A DNA stretch of 64,000 bases. Origin: Flavobacterium glaciei. Lineage in GTDB: Bacteria; Bacteroidota; Bacteroidia; Flavobacteriales; Flavobacteriaceae. Where the stretch lies: assembly GCF_003350545.1 (NCBI RefSeq), contig NZ_QQBA01000012.1:44795-108794 (forward strand). Direction: 5' to 3'. Numbering within the stretch: the stretch's first letter is position 1; each line of letters begins with the position of its first letter. Positions 29,281-38,185 of the stretch are shown piece by piece. The notes below the pieces were generated by a model that had not been told where the DNA came from, did no database searches, and saw nothing but the letters and a program-made list of their open reading frames with translations. The position numbers were made by a program, and so were the translations under genes.

Positions 29281-30534
29281 CTAACTGTCAAATTCTTCTT
29301 TTAATATTCTCATTACATCTAGAATCGTTTCCTCTTCTAGGTCTGTTCTTCTTACTAAATCTTCAACATCTTGTTTCAAGATACTTTTTGCTGTATCCAA
29401 ACCAATTTTTGCAAATTCTTCAATAACCCAGTCTTCAATTTCATCTGAAAACTCCGTCAATTCAACATCATCCTCATCAGCTGTAGCACCTGCAACATCC
29501 CCTTCACGAATTACATCTAGCTCATAACCAGTTAATAAACCCGCTAATTTAATGTTGTGCCCACCACGACCAATAGCTTTAGAAACTTCTTCAAGTTTCA
29601 AGAAAACTTCTGCTCTTTTAGTCTCTTCATTAATCTTGATAGAAGAAACTTTGGCAGGACTTAATGCTCTTGTAATAAACAATTGTATGTTACTTGTATA
29701 ATTGATAACATCGATATTTTCGTTTCCTAACTCACGAACAATTCCGTGAATACGAGACCCTTTCATACCCACACAAGCTCCTACAGGATCAATTCTGTCG
29801 TCATAAGAGTCTACGGCTACTTTTGCTTTTTCGCCTGGTATTCTTACCACTTTTTTAACCATAATTAAACCGTCAAAAACTTCTGGAATTTCTTGTTCAA
29901 ATAATTTTTCTAAAAACTTCTCAGAAGTTCTAGACATTATAATTTGAGGTTTATTTCCTTTTAATTCAACGCTTTCTATAATTCCTCTGACATTATCTCC
30001 TTTGCGGAAAAAGTCAGAAGGTATTTGTTTTTCTTTAGGCAAAATGATTTCATTTCCTTCATCATCTACTAAAATCACAACTCTTGGGCGCACATGGTGT
30101 ACTTCAGCGGTATAGATATCACCTATTAAATCTTTAAATTGCTTGTAAAGATTCGTATTGTCATGTTCATGAATTTTAGAAATCAAATTCTGACGCAAAG
30201 CTAAAATTGCTCTACGTCCCAAATCAATTAATTTCACTTCTTCGGAAACTTCTTCACCAATTTCGAAATCAGGCTCAATTTTTCTAGCTTCTGTTAAAGT
30301 AATCTCAAGATGGTCAAAATCCAAGTCTTCATCAGCAACGATTACTCTTCTCTGCCATATCTCCATATCTCCTTTATCAGGATTTATGATGATATCAAAA
30401 TTATCATCTGAACCGTATTTTTTCTTCAATGCATTTCTAAATACATCTTCCAAAATTGCCATAAGCGTTACACGATCAATGAGTTTGTCATCTTTAAACT
30501 CTGAGAATGAATCGATTAATGCTAAATTTTCCAT
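29281..30534 (-). CDS. nusA: Transcription termination/antitermination factor NusA
   Basis: This 417-residue elongation factor has an N-terminal RNA-polymerase-binding domain (about 1-130), an S1 domain (YTAEVHHVRPRVVILVDDEGNEIILPKEKQIP region) and two KH domains, including GACVGMKGSRIHGIVREL and GRGGHNIKLAGLLTGY. It ends after one short C-terminal acidic region, with no full acidic-repeat tail as in E. coli. It lies 13 bp after rimP. The leader terminator upstream of rimP means NusA could affect its own transcription. Confidence 0.96.
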   Translation of the reverse strand: MENLALIDSFSEFKDDKLIDRVTLMAILEDVFRNALKKKYGSDDNFDIIINPDKGDMEIWQRRVIVADEDLDFDHLEITLTEARKIEPDFEIGEEVSEEVKLIDLGRRAILALRQNLISKIHEHDNTNLYKQFKDLIGDIYTAEVHHVRPRVVILVDDEGNEIILPKEKQIPSDFFRKGDNVRGIIESVELKGNKPQIIMSRTSEKFLEKLFEQEIPEVFDGLIMVKKVVRIPGEKAKVAVDSYDDRIDPVGACVGMKGSRIHGIVRELGNENIDVINYTSNIQLFITRALSPAKVSSIKINEETKRAEVFLKLEEVSKAIGRGGHNIKLAGLLTGYELDVIREGDVAGATADEDDVELTEFSDEIEDWVIEEFAKIGLDTAKSILKQDVEDLVRRTDLEEETILDVMRILKEEFDS

Positions 30535-30547
30535 GCGAATTCTTTAA

Positions 30548-31012
30548 TTAAAATGTTACTGTAACAATTGCTTCTTTAATGTCTCCGTAAGGAAGTTGTA
30601 GTTCTTTTTGAACTGTTTCCTTTCCTTTACCTATTTTTTTAGGCTCTCTTGCTTTCCATGACAAAATTACAAAATCATCATTAGCTTCCACTAATTCCGC
30701 TTCAATTATTTCTGCCCCAGTCTTCACGATTAACGTGCGTCCTATATTTTTCTTGTATTGTCTTATTAATTTCAATGGCGACCCTACCCCTACTGAAGCC
30801 ACTTCTAAAGAGTAATCTTGCTCCTCGCGATCTAGCTCATTATCTATAAAACGACTTACGTCGATACAGTCTTGAAGTGCCACTCCATTATCTCCGTCTA
30901 GAGTCACAATAACCTTGAAAGCATCAGTGATAATAAGGTCTATCAAAAAAATTGATGGCTTTTCTAAAAGGCATTGTGCCATTAACGAATTTACTTTTTC
31001 TTTAAATGTCAT
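30548..31012 (-). CDS. rimP: Ribosome maturation factor RimP
   Basis: The 154-residue 30S assembly factor has the RimP blocks [36 protein letters not shown] and [12 protein letters not shown] start it at MTFKEKV (ATG 31010-31012), the usual start in Flavobacterium. An in-frame ATG at 31046-31048 lies inside the leader hairpin and would add 12 residues of unusual composition. It is the first gene of the rimP-nusA-infB operon. Confidence 0.93.
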   Translation of the reverse strand: MTFKEKVNSLMAQCLLEKPSIFLIDLIITDAFKVIVTLDGDNGVALQDCIDVSRFIDNELDREEQDYSLEVASVGVGSPLKLIRQYKKNIGRTLIVKTGAEIIEAELVEANDDFVILSWKAREPKKIGKGKETVQKELQLPYGDIKEAIVTVTF

Positions 31013-31020
31013 ATTTTTAT

Positions 31021-31046
31021 AAAAAGAGGGGACATTTAGTCCCCTC
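31021..31046 (-). terminator. Terminator-like hairpin in the rimP-nusA-infB leader
   Basis: A perfect 8-bp stem GAGGGGAC/GTCCCCTC (31026-31033/31039-31046) with a 5-nt loop is followed on the minus strand by TTTTT and then the rimP ATG. It lies downstream of the predicted start of transcription, so it should act as an attenuator rather than end another gene: the neighbouring gene on the other side is divergent. Confidence 0.65.
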
Positions 31047-31074
31047 ATTATCTAGATTTTAATAAATAACGGTG

Positions 31075-31082
31075 CAAATATA
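31075..31082 (-). promoter_or_regulatory. -7 element of the rimP-nusA-infB operon
   Basis: TATATTTG on the minus strand matches TAnnTTTG. Transcription would begin near 31068, about 20 nt upstream of the leader hairpin. No strong -33 TTG is visible. Confidence 0.55.
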
Positions 31083-31187
31083 GTGTTTTTTTTATAAACT
31101 AAAATAATCGATTGCTGTAAAATAATTTCTTATCTTTATTATAGCATTAAAATAACAGATTTTATCATAATTTAATACTTAATAGTT

Positions 31188-32012
31188 ATGAAACGAATTT
31201 TAGTTCCTACTGATTTTTCTGAATATGCAGAAAATGCTTTAAAAGCAGCTGCATTAATCGCCCAAAAAAATAATTGCGAAATTTTTTTACTACATTTATT
31301 AGAATTACCTAGCCAAATGAATGACGCAGTAACTGGCGGAAGCAGTATTCCCGAAGTAATGTTGTTTATAAAAAAAGCAAATGAAAAACTACAAAAAATC
31401 AAAGAGCAACCTTATTTAAACGGAATTTCAGTAGCTGCATCCGTACAATTCGAAAGAGCTTTTAACGGTATTTTATCATTTAACAGAAAAAATGAAATAG
31501 ACTTAATTGTAATGGGTTCTCACGGAACCTCAGGAATCGAAGAATTGCTCATTGGGTCCAATACCGAAAAAGTTGTTCGGTTATCAGAAATCCCCGTATT
31601 AGTAATAAAAAAAAATGTTGATGACTTCAAATTCGAAAATTTTGTATTTGCTTCTGACTTTTCAAAAGAAGCTAAAAAGCCATTCGAAAAAATGATAGAA
31701 TTTGCAAAAATATTTAGTTCAAATTTACACCTTGTAACAATATGTACACCCAATAGCTTTAAGACAACTAAATTAACTGAGAAAAAAATAAAAAAATTCA
31801 TCACCTCTTTTGATATCGAAAACTACTCGACACATATTTACAATGACATTAATATAGAAAATGGAATTATCAATTTTACCAATAGTATTGATGCAGATTT
31901 AATAGGTCTTTGTACTCATGGAAGAACAGGATTTGCACATTTTTTCAGCAGAAGCATTAGTGAAGACTTAGTAAACCACACTTCAAAACCAGTTATAACT
32001 TTCAAGATTTAG
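31188..32012 (+). CDS. Tandem universal stress protein (two UspA domains)
   Basis: The 274-residue cytoplasmic protein has two UspA folds (about 1-144 and 149-274). The first has the ATP-binding pattern GSHGTSGIEELLIGSNTEKVV; the second keeps THGRTGFAHFFSRSISEDLV but lacks the full glycine pattern, so only domain 1 may bind nucleotide. It is monocistronic and divergent from rimP. Such proteins accumulate under starvation or stress; no specific role can be read here. Confidence 0.9.
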   Translation: MKRILVPTDFSEYAENALKAAALIAQKNNCEIFLLHLLELPSQMNDAVTGGSSIPEVMLFIKKANEKLQKIKEQPYLNGISVAASVQFERAFNGILSFNRKNEIDLIVMGSHGTSGIEELLIGSNTEKVVRLSEIPVLVIKKNVDDFKFENFVFASDFSKEAKKPFEKMIEFAKIFSSNLHLVTICTPNSFKTTKLTEKKIKKFITSFDIENYSTHIYNDINIENGIINFTNSIDADLIGLCTHGRTGFAHFFSRSISEDLVNHTSKPVITFKI

Positions 32013-32086
32013 TTAATCTAAAAAAATTAAATTAACACAAGCCAACCCACAAAAGGAACTACAAAAAAATAATTGTTGAATTGATT

Positions 32087-32120
32087 GCATAAAAAAACCT
32101 CTCAATAAATGAGAGGTTTT
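32087..32120 (-). terminator. Terminator of tRNA-Gln
   Basis: An 11-bp stem AAAACCTCTCA/TGAGAGGTTTT (32094-32120) with loop ATAAA is followed on the minus strand by TTTTTTTATG. Confidence 0.88.
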
Positions 32121-32123
32121 ACG

Positions 32124-32194
32124 TTGGTCTACAAGGACTCGAACCTTGAAAGACTGCACCAAAAACAGTTGTGTTACCATTACACCATAGACCA
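32124..32194 (-). tRNA. tRNA-Gln (anticodon UUG)
   Basis: On the minus strand TGGTCTA and TAGACCA form the 7-bp acceptor stem. The anticodon arm is ACTGT-TTTTGGT-GCAGT with TTG at positions 34-36. The T arm contains GGTTCGAGTCC. CCA is not encoded. A promoter and a terminator flank it. Confidence 0.96.
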
Positions 32195-32214
32195 GCATTG
32201 CTGCTAAGCGAGTG

Positions 32215-32244
32215 CAAATTTAAAATAAATTTTAGTTTGTACAA
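32215..32244 (-). promoter_or_regulatory. Promoter of tRNA-Gln
   Basis: On the minus strand TTG (32242-32244) and TAAATTTG (32215-32222) have 19-bp spacing, with transcription starting about 14 nt before the mature 5' end. Confidence 0.7.
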
Positions 32245-32432
32245 ATTTATTTTGCCTTTTTATGAAAAAAAAAATGCAAAAAAATTAAAACAACTTCAAA
32301 AAATTATAAAAAACCCTTACAATCAATGTGTTATTAAAATGCAATACTTTTCCAGAAAATATTGTTAATGCTATCAAGGTTAAACAAAAAAACATTTTCT
32401 TTGTAACTCAAATTTAAATTAAATTTTAGTAC

Positions 32433-35400
32433 ATGGATAAAGCAGCTTTCAATTTCAATAAATGGAATACCATTATTGGTTGGCTAACGTTTGGAATAGC
32501 ATTATTAACATACACTTTAACTGTTGAGCCCACCATGAGTTTTTGGGATTGTGGTGAATACATTGCCACTGCTGCAAAACTTGAAGTAGGCCATCCTCCA
32601 GGAGCGCCTTTATACCAAATGATTGGTGCTTTCTTCGCTATGTTTGCTGCGGATAATACTAAAATTGCCTTAATGGTCAATATGATGTCTGTGTTTTCAA
32701 GTGCGTTTACCATTTTATTTTTATTCTGGTCTTCATCAATGCTACTGAAAAAACTAGTATCTCGATTTTCCGAATTAAACAGAAATAATGAAATTGTAAT
32801 ATTAGGAAGTTCACTTGTAGGTGCTTTGGCGTATACTTTCTCTGATAGTTTTTGGTACAATGCAGTTGAAGCTGAAGTTTATGCTATGGCTTCCTTATTT
32901 ATTGCTCTATTGTTTTGGCTAGGTTTACGCTGGGAACAAGATATGAACAAACCAAGAGGAAACAGATGGCTCTTAATTATATCTCTTGTTGTGGGACTTT
33001 CTTTTGGAGTCCATTTTATGGCATTATTAACAATTCCAGCTATTGGTTTTCTTTACTTTTTCAAAAACTATAAAGTTGTTACCCTCAAAAGCTTCATTAT
33101 AGCAAATATTGTTGTTATTGCTATTTTATTATTTATTTTCAAATTACTACTCCCTATGACTATGGGATTCTTTGGTAAAACCGAAGTTTTCATGGTAAAT
33201 AGTTTAGGATTACCATTTGACTCAGGGACTATATTTGTAACTGTGCTTCTCGCTGTATTGTTTTATGTGAGTTTAAAATATACTAGTAAACAAGGTTTAG
33301 CATCTTACAACACACTAATTCTATGTGTGCTTTTTATCTTAATTGGTTTTTCTACTTGGACCATGTTACCAATACGAGCTAATGCAAATACTGTAATCAA
33401 CGAAAATAAGCCTTCGGATGCTGCAGAAGTTCTCGCGTACTATAATAGAGAACAATATGGCGTAAATCCATTGTTTTATGGTCCTCAATATACAGAGGCC
33501 TTCGCAGGTTTAGACCCAGAAAATCCTTATCTAGACAAAGCTCCTAATTACGAAAGGGATTATAAAACAGGGAAATACATTATTACAAATAATTTCAAAA
33601 ATGGGGAACAAAATTCAGATGACAGGCACAAAACGATTTTGCCAAGAATGTGGAGCGGTGATCACATCGAGAACTACATGAATTTCACTAATCCTCCTCA
33701 ATTCAGACTAAATCCGGATTATCCATACGAGGATGATTTAGCTAAATACGGAATAGACCCGAGCCAGTTGAGTGAAGAAGATTATAACAAAGCGATTGCT
33801 CAACTAAAAAATGAAACCGAAAAAATAGTTACTGAATTCCGACAAGCTTATGCTCAAAAACAAATTGACAACGAAGGTTATGTTACGTTCTTAAAAAGTT
33901 ATGGTGATTATTTAATTGTTGAAAAACCAACAACCGCTGACAACCTTGGGTTTATGATTGAATACCAATTTGGCTATATGTATTGGAGGTATTTAATGTG
34001 GAATTTCGTTGGTCGTCAAAGTGACAATCAAGGACGATATGACTATCTCGACGGGAACTGGCTTAGCGGAATAACATTTATAGACGAATTACATCTGGGA
34101 AGTCAAGAGAATCTACCGTCGGATGTGTTGAATAATAAAGGTCGAAATGTGTATTTCTTTCTGCCATTTATTCTCGGTTTAATCGGTTTAATGTATCACG
34201 CCAATAAAGACTTAAAAAGTTTCTATGTATTACTCGCCTTATTCCTTTTTACCGGAATAGCCTTAAAAATTTACTTAAACGAAAGACCTTTCGAACCGCG
34301 TGAAAGAGATTATGCCTTGGTAGGATCGTTTTATGTATTTGCCATTTGGATTGGTTTTGGAGTTTATGCATTGTATGAAAGTATCCAAAAATATGTAGCC
34401 CCAAAAATTGCTGGTCCAATAATTATTGCAGCAAGTTTGCTGGCAGCACCAGTTCTTATGGCAGCTCAAAACTGGGATGATCACGATCGTTCCGGAAAAT
34501 ACACTGCTGTTTCAATGGCAAAAGCATACCTAGAATCATGTGATCCAAACGCTATTTTATTCACAATTGGAGACAATGACACGTTCCCGCTTTGGTACGC
34601 GCAAGAAATCGAAAAAGTGAGAACAGATGTACGAATAGTTAATACAAGTCTATTTATGACCGATTGGTATATTGACCAAATGAAAGCCAAGGCTTACGAG
34701 TCAGAGCCAATGCCTATTTCATTTACGCATGATCAATATGTGGGAGACAAACTGGATTACGTTGCTCATATCCCAAAAGTTGAAAGTCGTTGGGATATAA
34801 AAGACTTTATAAATTTTATCAAAAATCCAAAATCAACGGTTGACATGCAAAATGGACAAACAATCCATTTTTACCCTACAAACAAAATCAGAATTCCTGT
34901 TGACAAAAATGCAATTATACAAAACAAAGTAGTTAATCCTAAATATAATGATTCTATTGTGCCTTACATTGATTTAAACATCAAAGGAAATGCATTGTAC
35001 AAAAACAGATTGATGATGCTGGACATTGTTGCTAATAACAACTGGAAAAGACCAATCTATTTTAGTGGTGGCGCATTTGACAGTGAAGATTATATCTGGA
35101 TGAAAGAATACTTACAACTAGAAGGAATGGTTTACAAACTTGTGCCAATAAAAACCGCTTTATCAAAAGATGCAAGTCCTCTTGACATGGGACAAATAGA
35201 CACAGATAATATGTATGCTAAAGTGATGAAATGGGATTGGGGCAATGGTGAAAGTCCAAAGATTTATCACGACCCAGAAACTCGTAGAAATAGCATTACG
35301 TACAGAACTAATCTTTCCAGATTAATGAATCAATTAATTGTTGAAGGCAAAAAAGACAAAGCAAAAAACATTATCGATCTGGCAATGACTAAAATGCCGT

Positions 35401-35714
35401 TGGAATATTTTGACTATTATTCTTTAGTAGAACCTTTTGCAGGTGGATATTACAAAATCGATGAAAAAGTAAAAGCACAACAATTGCTAAACAAATTAGT
35501 ACAGAAATACAGAGAAAACCTCAACTATTATGGCAATCTAAAATCTTCTGAGCAAACTAGTATTGCCATCCCTATCATCACAGATATTGAGCGTTACAGA
35601 AGTCTTTTGACAGTAATGAAAGAAAATGGAGATATAGACTTTTATAACAAACATAAAATAACATTCAATACGTACATCAAAATGTTTGAACGTTTTGGAC
35701 GCGATAAAGAGTAA
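32433..35714 (+). CDS. Large DUF2723 membrane protein, putative GT-C glycosyltransferase
   Basis: The 1093-residue protein has a polytopic N-terminal half (roughly ten helices to about residue 330 plus more near 575-690) and a long soluble C-terminal part. The N-terminal block MSFWDCGEYIATAAKLEVGHPPGAPLY holds the conserved acidic residues expected of a GT-C enzyme on the periplasmic face. DUF2723 proteins are widespread in Bacteroidota and classed among lipid-linked-sugar transferases, with protein O-glycosylation suggested. It is monocistronic with a strong terminator, followed by a polysaccharide deacetylase. Donor and acceptor are unknown. Confidence 0.85.
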   Translation: MDKAAFNFNKWNTIIGWLTFGIALLTYTLTVEPTMSFWDCGEYIATAAKLEVGHPPGAPLYQMIGAFFAMFAADNTKIALMVNMMSVFSSAFTILFLFWSSSMLLKKLVSRFSELNRNNEIVILGSSLVGALAYTFSDSFWYNAVEAEVYAMASLFIALLFWLGLRWEQDMNKPRGNRWLLIISLVVGLSFGVHFMALLTIPAIGFLYFFKNYKVVTLKSFIIANIVVIAILLFIFKLLLPMTMGFFGKTEVFMVNSLGLPFDSGTIFVTVLLAVLFYVSLKYTSKQGLASYNTLILCVLFILIGFSTWTMLPIRANANTVINENKPSDAAEVLAYYNREQYGVNPLFYGPQYTEAFAGLDPENPYLDKAPNYERDYKTGKYIITNNFKNGEQNSDDRHKTILPRMWSGDHIENYMNFTNPPQFRLNPDYPYEDDLAKYGIDPSQLSEEDYNKAIAQLKNETEKIVTEFRQAYAQKQIDNEGYVTFLKSYGDYLIVEKPTTADNLGFMIEYQFGYMYWRYLMWNFVGRQSDNQGRYDYLDGNWLSGITFIDELHLGSQENLPSDVLNNKGRNVYFFLPFILGLIGLMYHANKDLKSFYVLLALFLFTGIALKIYLNERPFEPRERDYALVGSFYVFAIWIGFGVYALYESIQKYVAPKIAGPIIIAASLLAAPVLMAAQNWDDHDRSGKYTAVSMAKAYLESCDPNAILFTIGDNDTFPLWYAQEIEKVRTDVRIVNTSLFMTDWYIDQMKAKAYESEPMPISFTHDQYVGDKLDYVAHIPKVESRWDIKDFINFIKNPKSTVDMQNGQTIHFYPTNKIRIPVDKNAIIQNKVVNPKYNDSIVPYIDLNIKGNALYKNRLMMLDIVANNNWKRPIYFSGGAFDSEDYIWMKEYLQLEGMVYKLVPIKTALSKDASPLDMGQIDTDNMYAKVMKWDWGNGESPKIYHDPETRRNSITYRTNLSRLMNQLIVEGKKDKAKNIIDLAMTKMPLEYFDYYSLVEPFAGGYYKIDEKVKAQQLLNKLVQKYRENLNYYGNLKSSEQTSIAIPIITDIERYRSLLTVMKENGDIDFYNKHKITFNTYIKMFERFGRDKE

Positions 35715-35730
35715 TTTTACATACAATTAG

Positions 35731-35772
35731 AAAAGATAGCGATGTTTAAAAATATCGCTGTCTTTTTTATTT
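35731..35772 (+). terminator. Terminator of the DUF2723 gene
   Basis: A 13-bp stem AAAAGATAGCGAT/ATCGCTGTCTTTT (one G-U; 35731-35743/35754-35766) is followed by TTATTTT. Confidence 0.87.
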
Positions 35773-35784
35773 TAAAACTAAAAA

Positions 35785-36426
35785 ATGAAATTTTACTGGA
35801 TAAAGACGAATTGGATTATCAAAAAAATATTCTCAAATTACATTTGGGATGTTTCCAATACAGGAAAAACGGTCTATCTTACTTTTGACGATGGTCCTAT
35901 ACCAGAAATCACAGAATGGGTTTTAGATGAATTAAGAAACCACAATGTAAAAGCTACTTTTTTTTGCATTGGAACCAATATCGAAAAAAACCCTGAAATA
36001 TTCAAAAGGATAATTAGAGAAGGTCACTCTGTTGGAAACCATACTTTTAATCATTTAAACGGATGGGAAACGTCTACTAATGCTTACCTTGAAAACATTA
36101 AAGCCTACGAAGATATTAAAGAGAATACTACAGATTACAATTCAAATTCTAAAATCTTTCGACCGCCTTACGGCAAGTTAAAAACCGCTCAATCAAAAGC
36201 AATACGAAAGTTGGGCTACAAAATAATTATGTGGGATGTACTTAGCGCTGATTTTGACACAACTCTATCTAAAGAACAATGTTTGGATAATGTGTTACCA
36301 AATATAAAACCCGGAAGTATAATCGTTTTCCACGATAGTCTTAAAGCTTTCAAAAATCTTGAATATGTGTTACCGAAAACAATCGCTTTTCTTAAAGAAA
36401 ATAAATTTAATTGTGATGTTTTGTAA
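35785..36426 (+). CDS. Polysaccharide deacetylase (NodB homology domain)
   Basis: The 213-residue protein has all NodB motifs: TFDDGP (metal and base Asp pair, about 33-38), HSVGNHTFNH (metal His pair), RPPYGK, WDVLSADFD and IIVFHDS. It should remove N-acetyl groups from a glycan such as peptidoglycan or a surface polysaccharide. No clear signal peptide is present; an aromatic amphipathic N-terminus (MKFYWIKTNWIIKKIFSNYIW) may bind membrane. It starts 70 bp after the DUF2723 gene but beyond its terminator. The substrate is unknown. Confidence 0.9.
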   Translation: MKFYWIKTNWIIKKIFSNYIWDVSNTGKTVYLTFDDGPIPEITEWVLDELRNHNVKATFFCIGTNIEKNPEIFKRIIREGHSVGNHTFNHLNGWETSTNAYLENIKAYEDIKENTTDYNSNSKIFRPPYGKLKTAQSKAIRKLGYKIIMWDVLSADFDTTLSKEQCLDNVLPNIKPGSIIVFHDSLKAFKNLEYVLPKTIAFLKENKFNCDVL

Positions 36427-36441
36427 AATCCAAAAACGATT

Positions 36442-36738
36442 TTAGAACTGTTCCTGCACGATTCCAATAAGTGTATTGGCATCTAATTCGCCGGATTGTC
36501 TCCAGATCATTTGACCTTGTTTGTAAATCATCAAGGTAGGCAAACCTTTGATACGCAAAGCGTCTGCTAATTCTTGATTTTTATCTACATCAATTTTTAT
36601 CACTTTTGCTTTATCGCCAAGAGCAGCAGCCACATCTCTGATAACAGGATGCATTGAAACTGAAGATTCGTTCCATTCTGTGTAAAAATCAATTAAAACA
36701 GGCACTTGAGTATTTATAAGTTCTCCAAATTTTGACAT
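36442..36738 (-). CDS. Thioredoxin-fold protein lacking the CxxC active site
   Basis: The 98-residue protein has a complete thioredoxin fold: beta strand VPVLIDFYTEW, the helix that follows, VIKIDVDKNQELADALRIKGLPTLMIYKQG with the cis-Pro, and a C-terminal helix. Where thioredoxins have WCGPC it has WNESS, so both catalytic cysteines are absent and the protein has no cysteine at all. It cannot be a classical disulfide reductase and may bind a partner. It is cytoplasmic (no signal) and its stop is 15 bp from the converging deacetylase. Confidence 0.88.
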   Translation of the reverse strand: MSKFGELINTQVPVLIDFYTEWNESSVSMHPVIRDVAAALGDKAKVIKIDVDKNQELADALRIKGLPTLMIYKQGQMIWRQSGELDANTLIGIVQEQF

Positions 36739-36811
36739 AAAACCAAAAATTTATTTTTTTAAATTCACTAAAAAGAGATATTTATTTTACAAATGTAGCA
36801 TTTTAAACGAA

Positions 36812-38056
36812 TTATGCCACATTAACACCTTTTTTTAGTTCAATGACTGTAATTTCCGGCATAATACCTACTCTGCCTGGATAGGCATGAAACCCAAAAC
36901 CTCTATTTACATAAACGTATCGGCCTACGTTTTCATATAATCCTGCCCATTGTTTGTATACATATTGTGCCAAACTCCACTTAAAATAACCCGGTATTTC
37001 TATTCCAAACTGCATTCCATGAGTATGACCCGAAAGTGTCAATTGGAAATTTTTATCATGATGTTGTACTTCATGCTCCCAATGCGAAGGATCGTGACTC
37101 ATCAAAATCTTAAATTCTTCTTTCTTTAAAGTTCCTGCAGCTTTATTTAAATCTCCGGCTTGCTTGAAGTTATGACCCCAGTTTTCGACACCAACTAATG
37201 CTATTTTTGCATCTCCTTTTTGAATATAAGTATGCTCATTAAGCAATAAATTAAAACCTATTTCTCCGTAAAGACTTTTGATAGCTTTAAAATTATCTTC
37301 TTTTGCGCCTTCTGTGGGCCATGTTACATACTCGCCATAATCGTGGTTCCCCAACACAGAATATTTCCCGAATTCGTGTGTTTTTATCCTATTGAATGTT
37401 TCTATCCAAGGATGCATTTCTTTAGCATCCGTATTTACGATATCACCTGTAAACAAAATTAAATCAGAATTTTGCTCGTTAACCAAATCAATGGCGTAAT
37501 TAATTTTTTCTGGGTTATCAAAACTCCCGCTGTGAACATCCGAAATTTGAGTAATCGTAAAACCATCAAAAGCATCTGGTAAATCCGGAAAAAATATACG
37601 TTGTTTGATTACTTTATAATTGTACCTCCCTACGGTCACTCCATAAATTAAAGATAGAAAAGGAACAGCTGCTATTCCTAATCCTATTTGACTAACAAAT
37701 TTTCTTCTTGAATTTAGAAAATCAGTATTATTATCATAATTAACAAAATAATTAACGGTACCAGCGCCTAATCTAAATATGTCCTCTCCCATTAATATCA
37801 ATGTCAAAATTAATTTTGGAACATACACTATAAGCAACAAACCCATGATAACCATCATTTGTCTGGTTTGGCCTACGCTTCGGTCAAATTGCATTAAAGA
37901 ATAAACAATATATATTAAAACCAATATGCTTATACCTAGGATTGAGAACAATATTGTCTTTGATTTTATCAAAGTTTTTAATACCTGAAAAGTATAAAGC
38001 TCAATAATAAGAAGGATTAAGCACAAGAATACGATACGAAAGATCATTTTAATCAA
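36812..38056 (-). CDS. Membrane-anchored calcineurin-like metallophosphoesterase
   Basis: The 414-residue protein has several N-terminal helices (about 5-25, 35-58, 65-88 and one near 122-142) and a phosphoesterase domain from about 155. Metal-ligand motifs are intact: QISDVHSG, FTGDIVN, LGNHDYGE, MSHDPSHW and LSGHTHGMQFG. Related YkuE/YaeI-type proteins act on phospholipid or nucleotide-sugar lipid substrates at the membrane. Start could be Met1 or Met4. It stands alone. Confidence 0.9.
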   Translation of the reverse strand: MIKMIFRIVFLCLILLIIELYTFQVLKTLIKSKTILFSILGISILVLIYIVYSLMQFDRSVGQTRQMMVIMGLLLIVYVPKLILTLILMGEDIFRLGAGTVNYFVNYDNNTDFLNSRRKFVSQIGLGIAAVPFLSLIYGVTVGRYNYKVIKQRIFFPDLPDAFDGFTITQISDVHSGSFDNPEKINYAIDLVNEQNSDLILFTGDIVNTDAKEMHPWIETFNRIKTHEFGKYSVLGNHDYGEYVTWPTEGAKEDNFKAIKSLYGEIGFNLLLNEHTYIQKGDAKIALVGVENWGHNFKQAGDLNKAAGTLKKEEFKILMSHDPSHWEHEVQHHDKNFQLTLSGHTHGMQFGIEIPGYFKWSLAQYVYKQWAGLYENVGRYVYVNRGFGFHAYPGRVGIMPEITVIELKKGVNVA

Positions 38057-38139
38057 ATTTTAGACAAAATAACAAAAGAAAAACGCAACCATAACGGGTA
38101 TTAATCAAAATTTAACGGTTGATGATGCTTTAGTTACAT

Positions 38140-38169
38140 AAAAAACCCCAAAAAAATTGGGTTTTTTTA
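38140..38169 (-). terminator. Terminator of the 38186-39685 gene
   Basis: Arms AAAAACCC and GGGTTTTT (38141-38168) pair around an A/T loop, with TTTTTT following on the minus strand. It can also work on the other strand. Confidence 0.72.
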
Positions 38170-38185
38170 ACAACAACTATCAAAT

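Noticed and set aside
36812..38056. Possible link of the metallophosphoesterase with the secreted protein as an operon
   Set aside because: A strong terminator at 38140-38169 and a 129-bp gap separate them.
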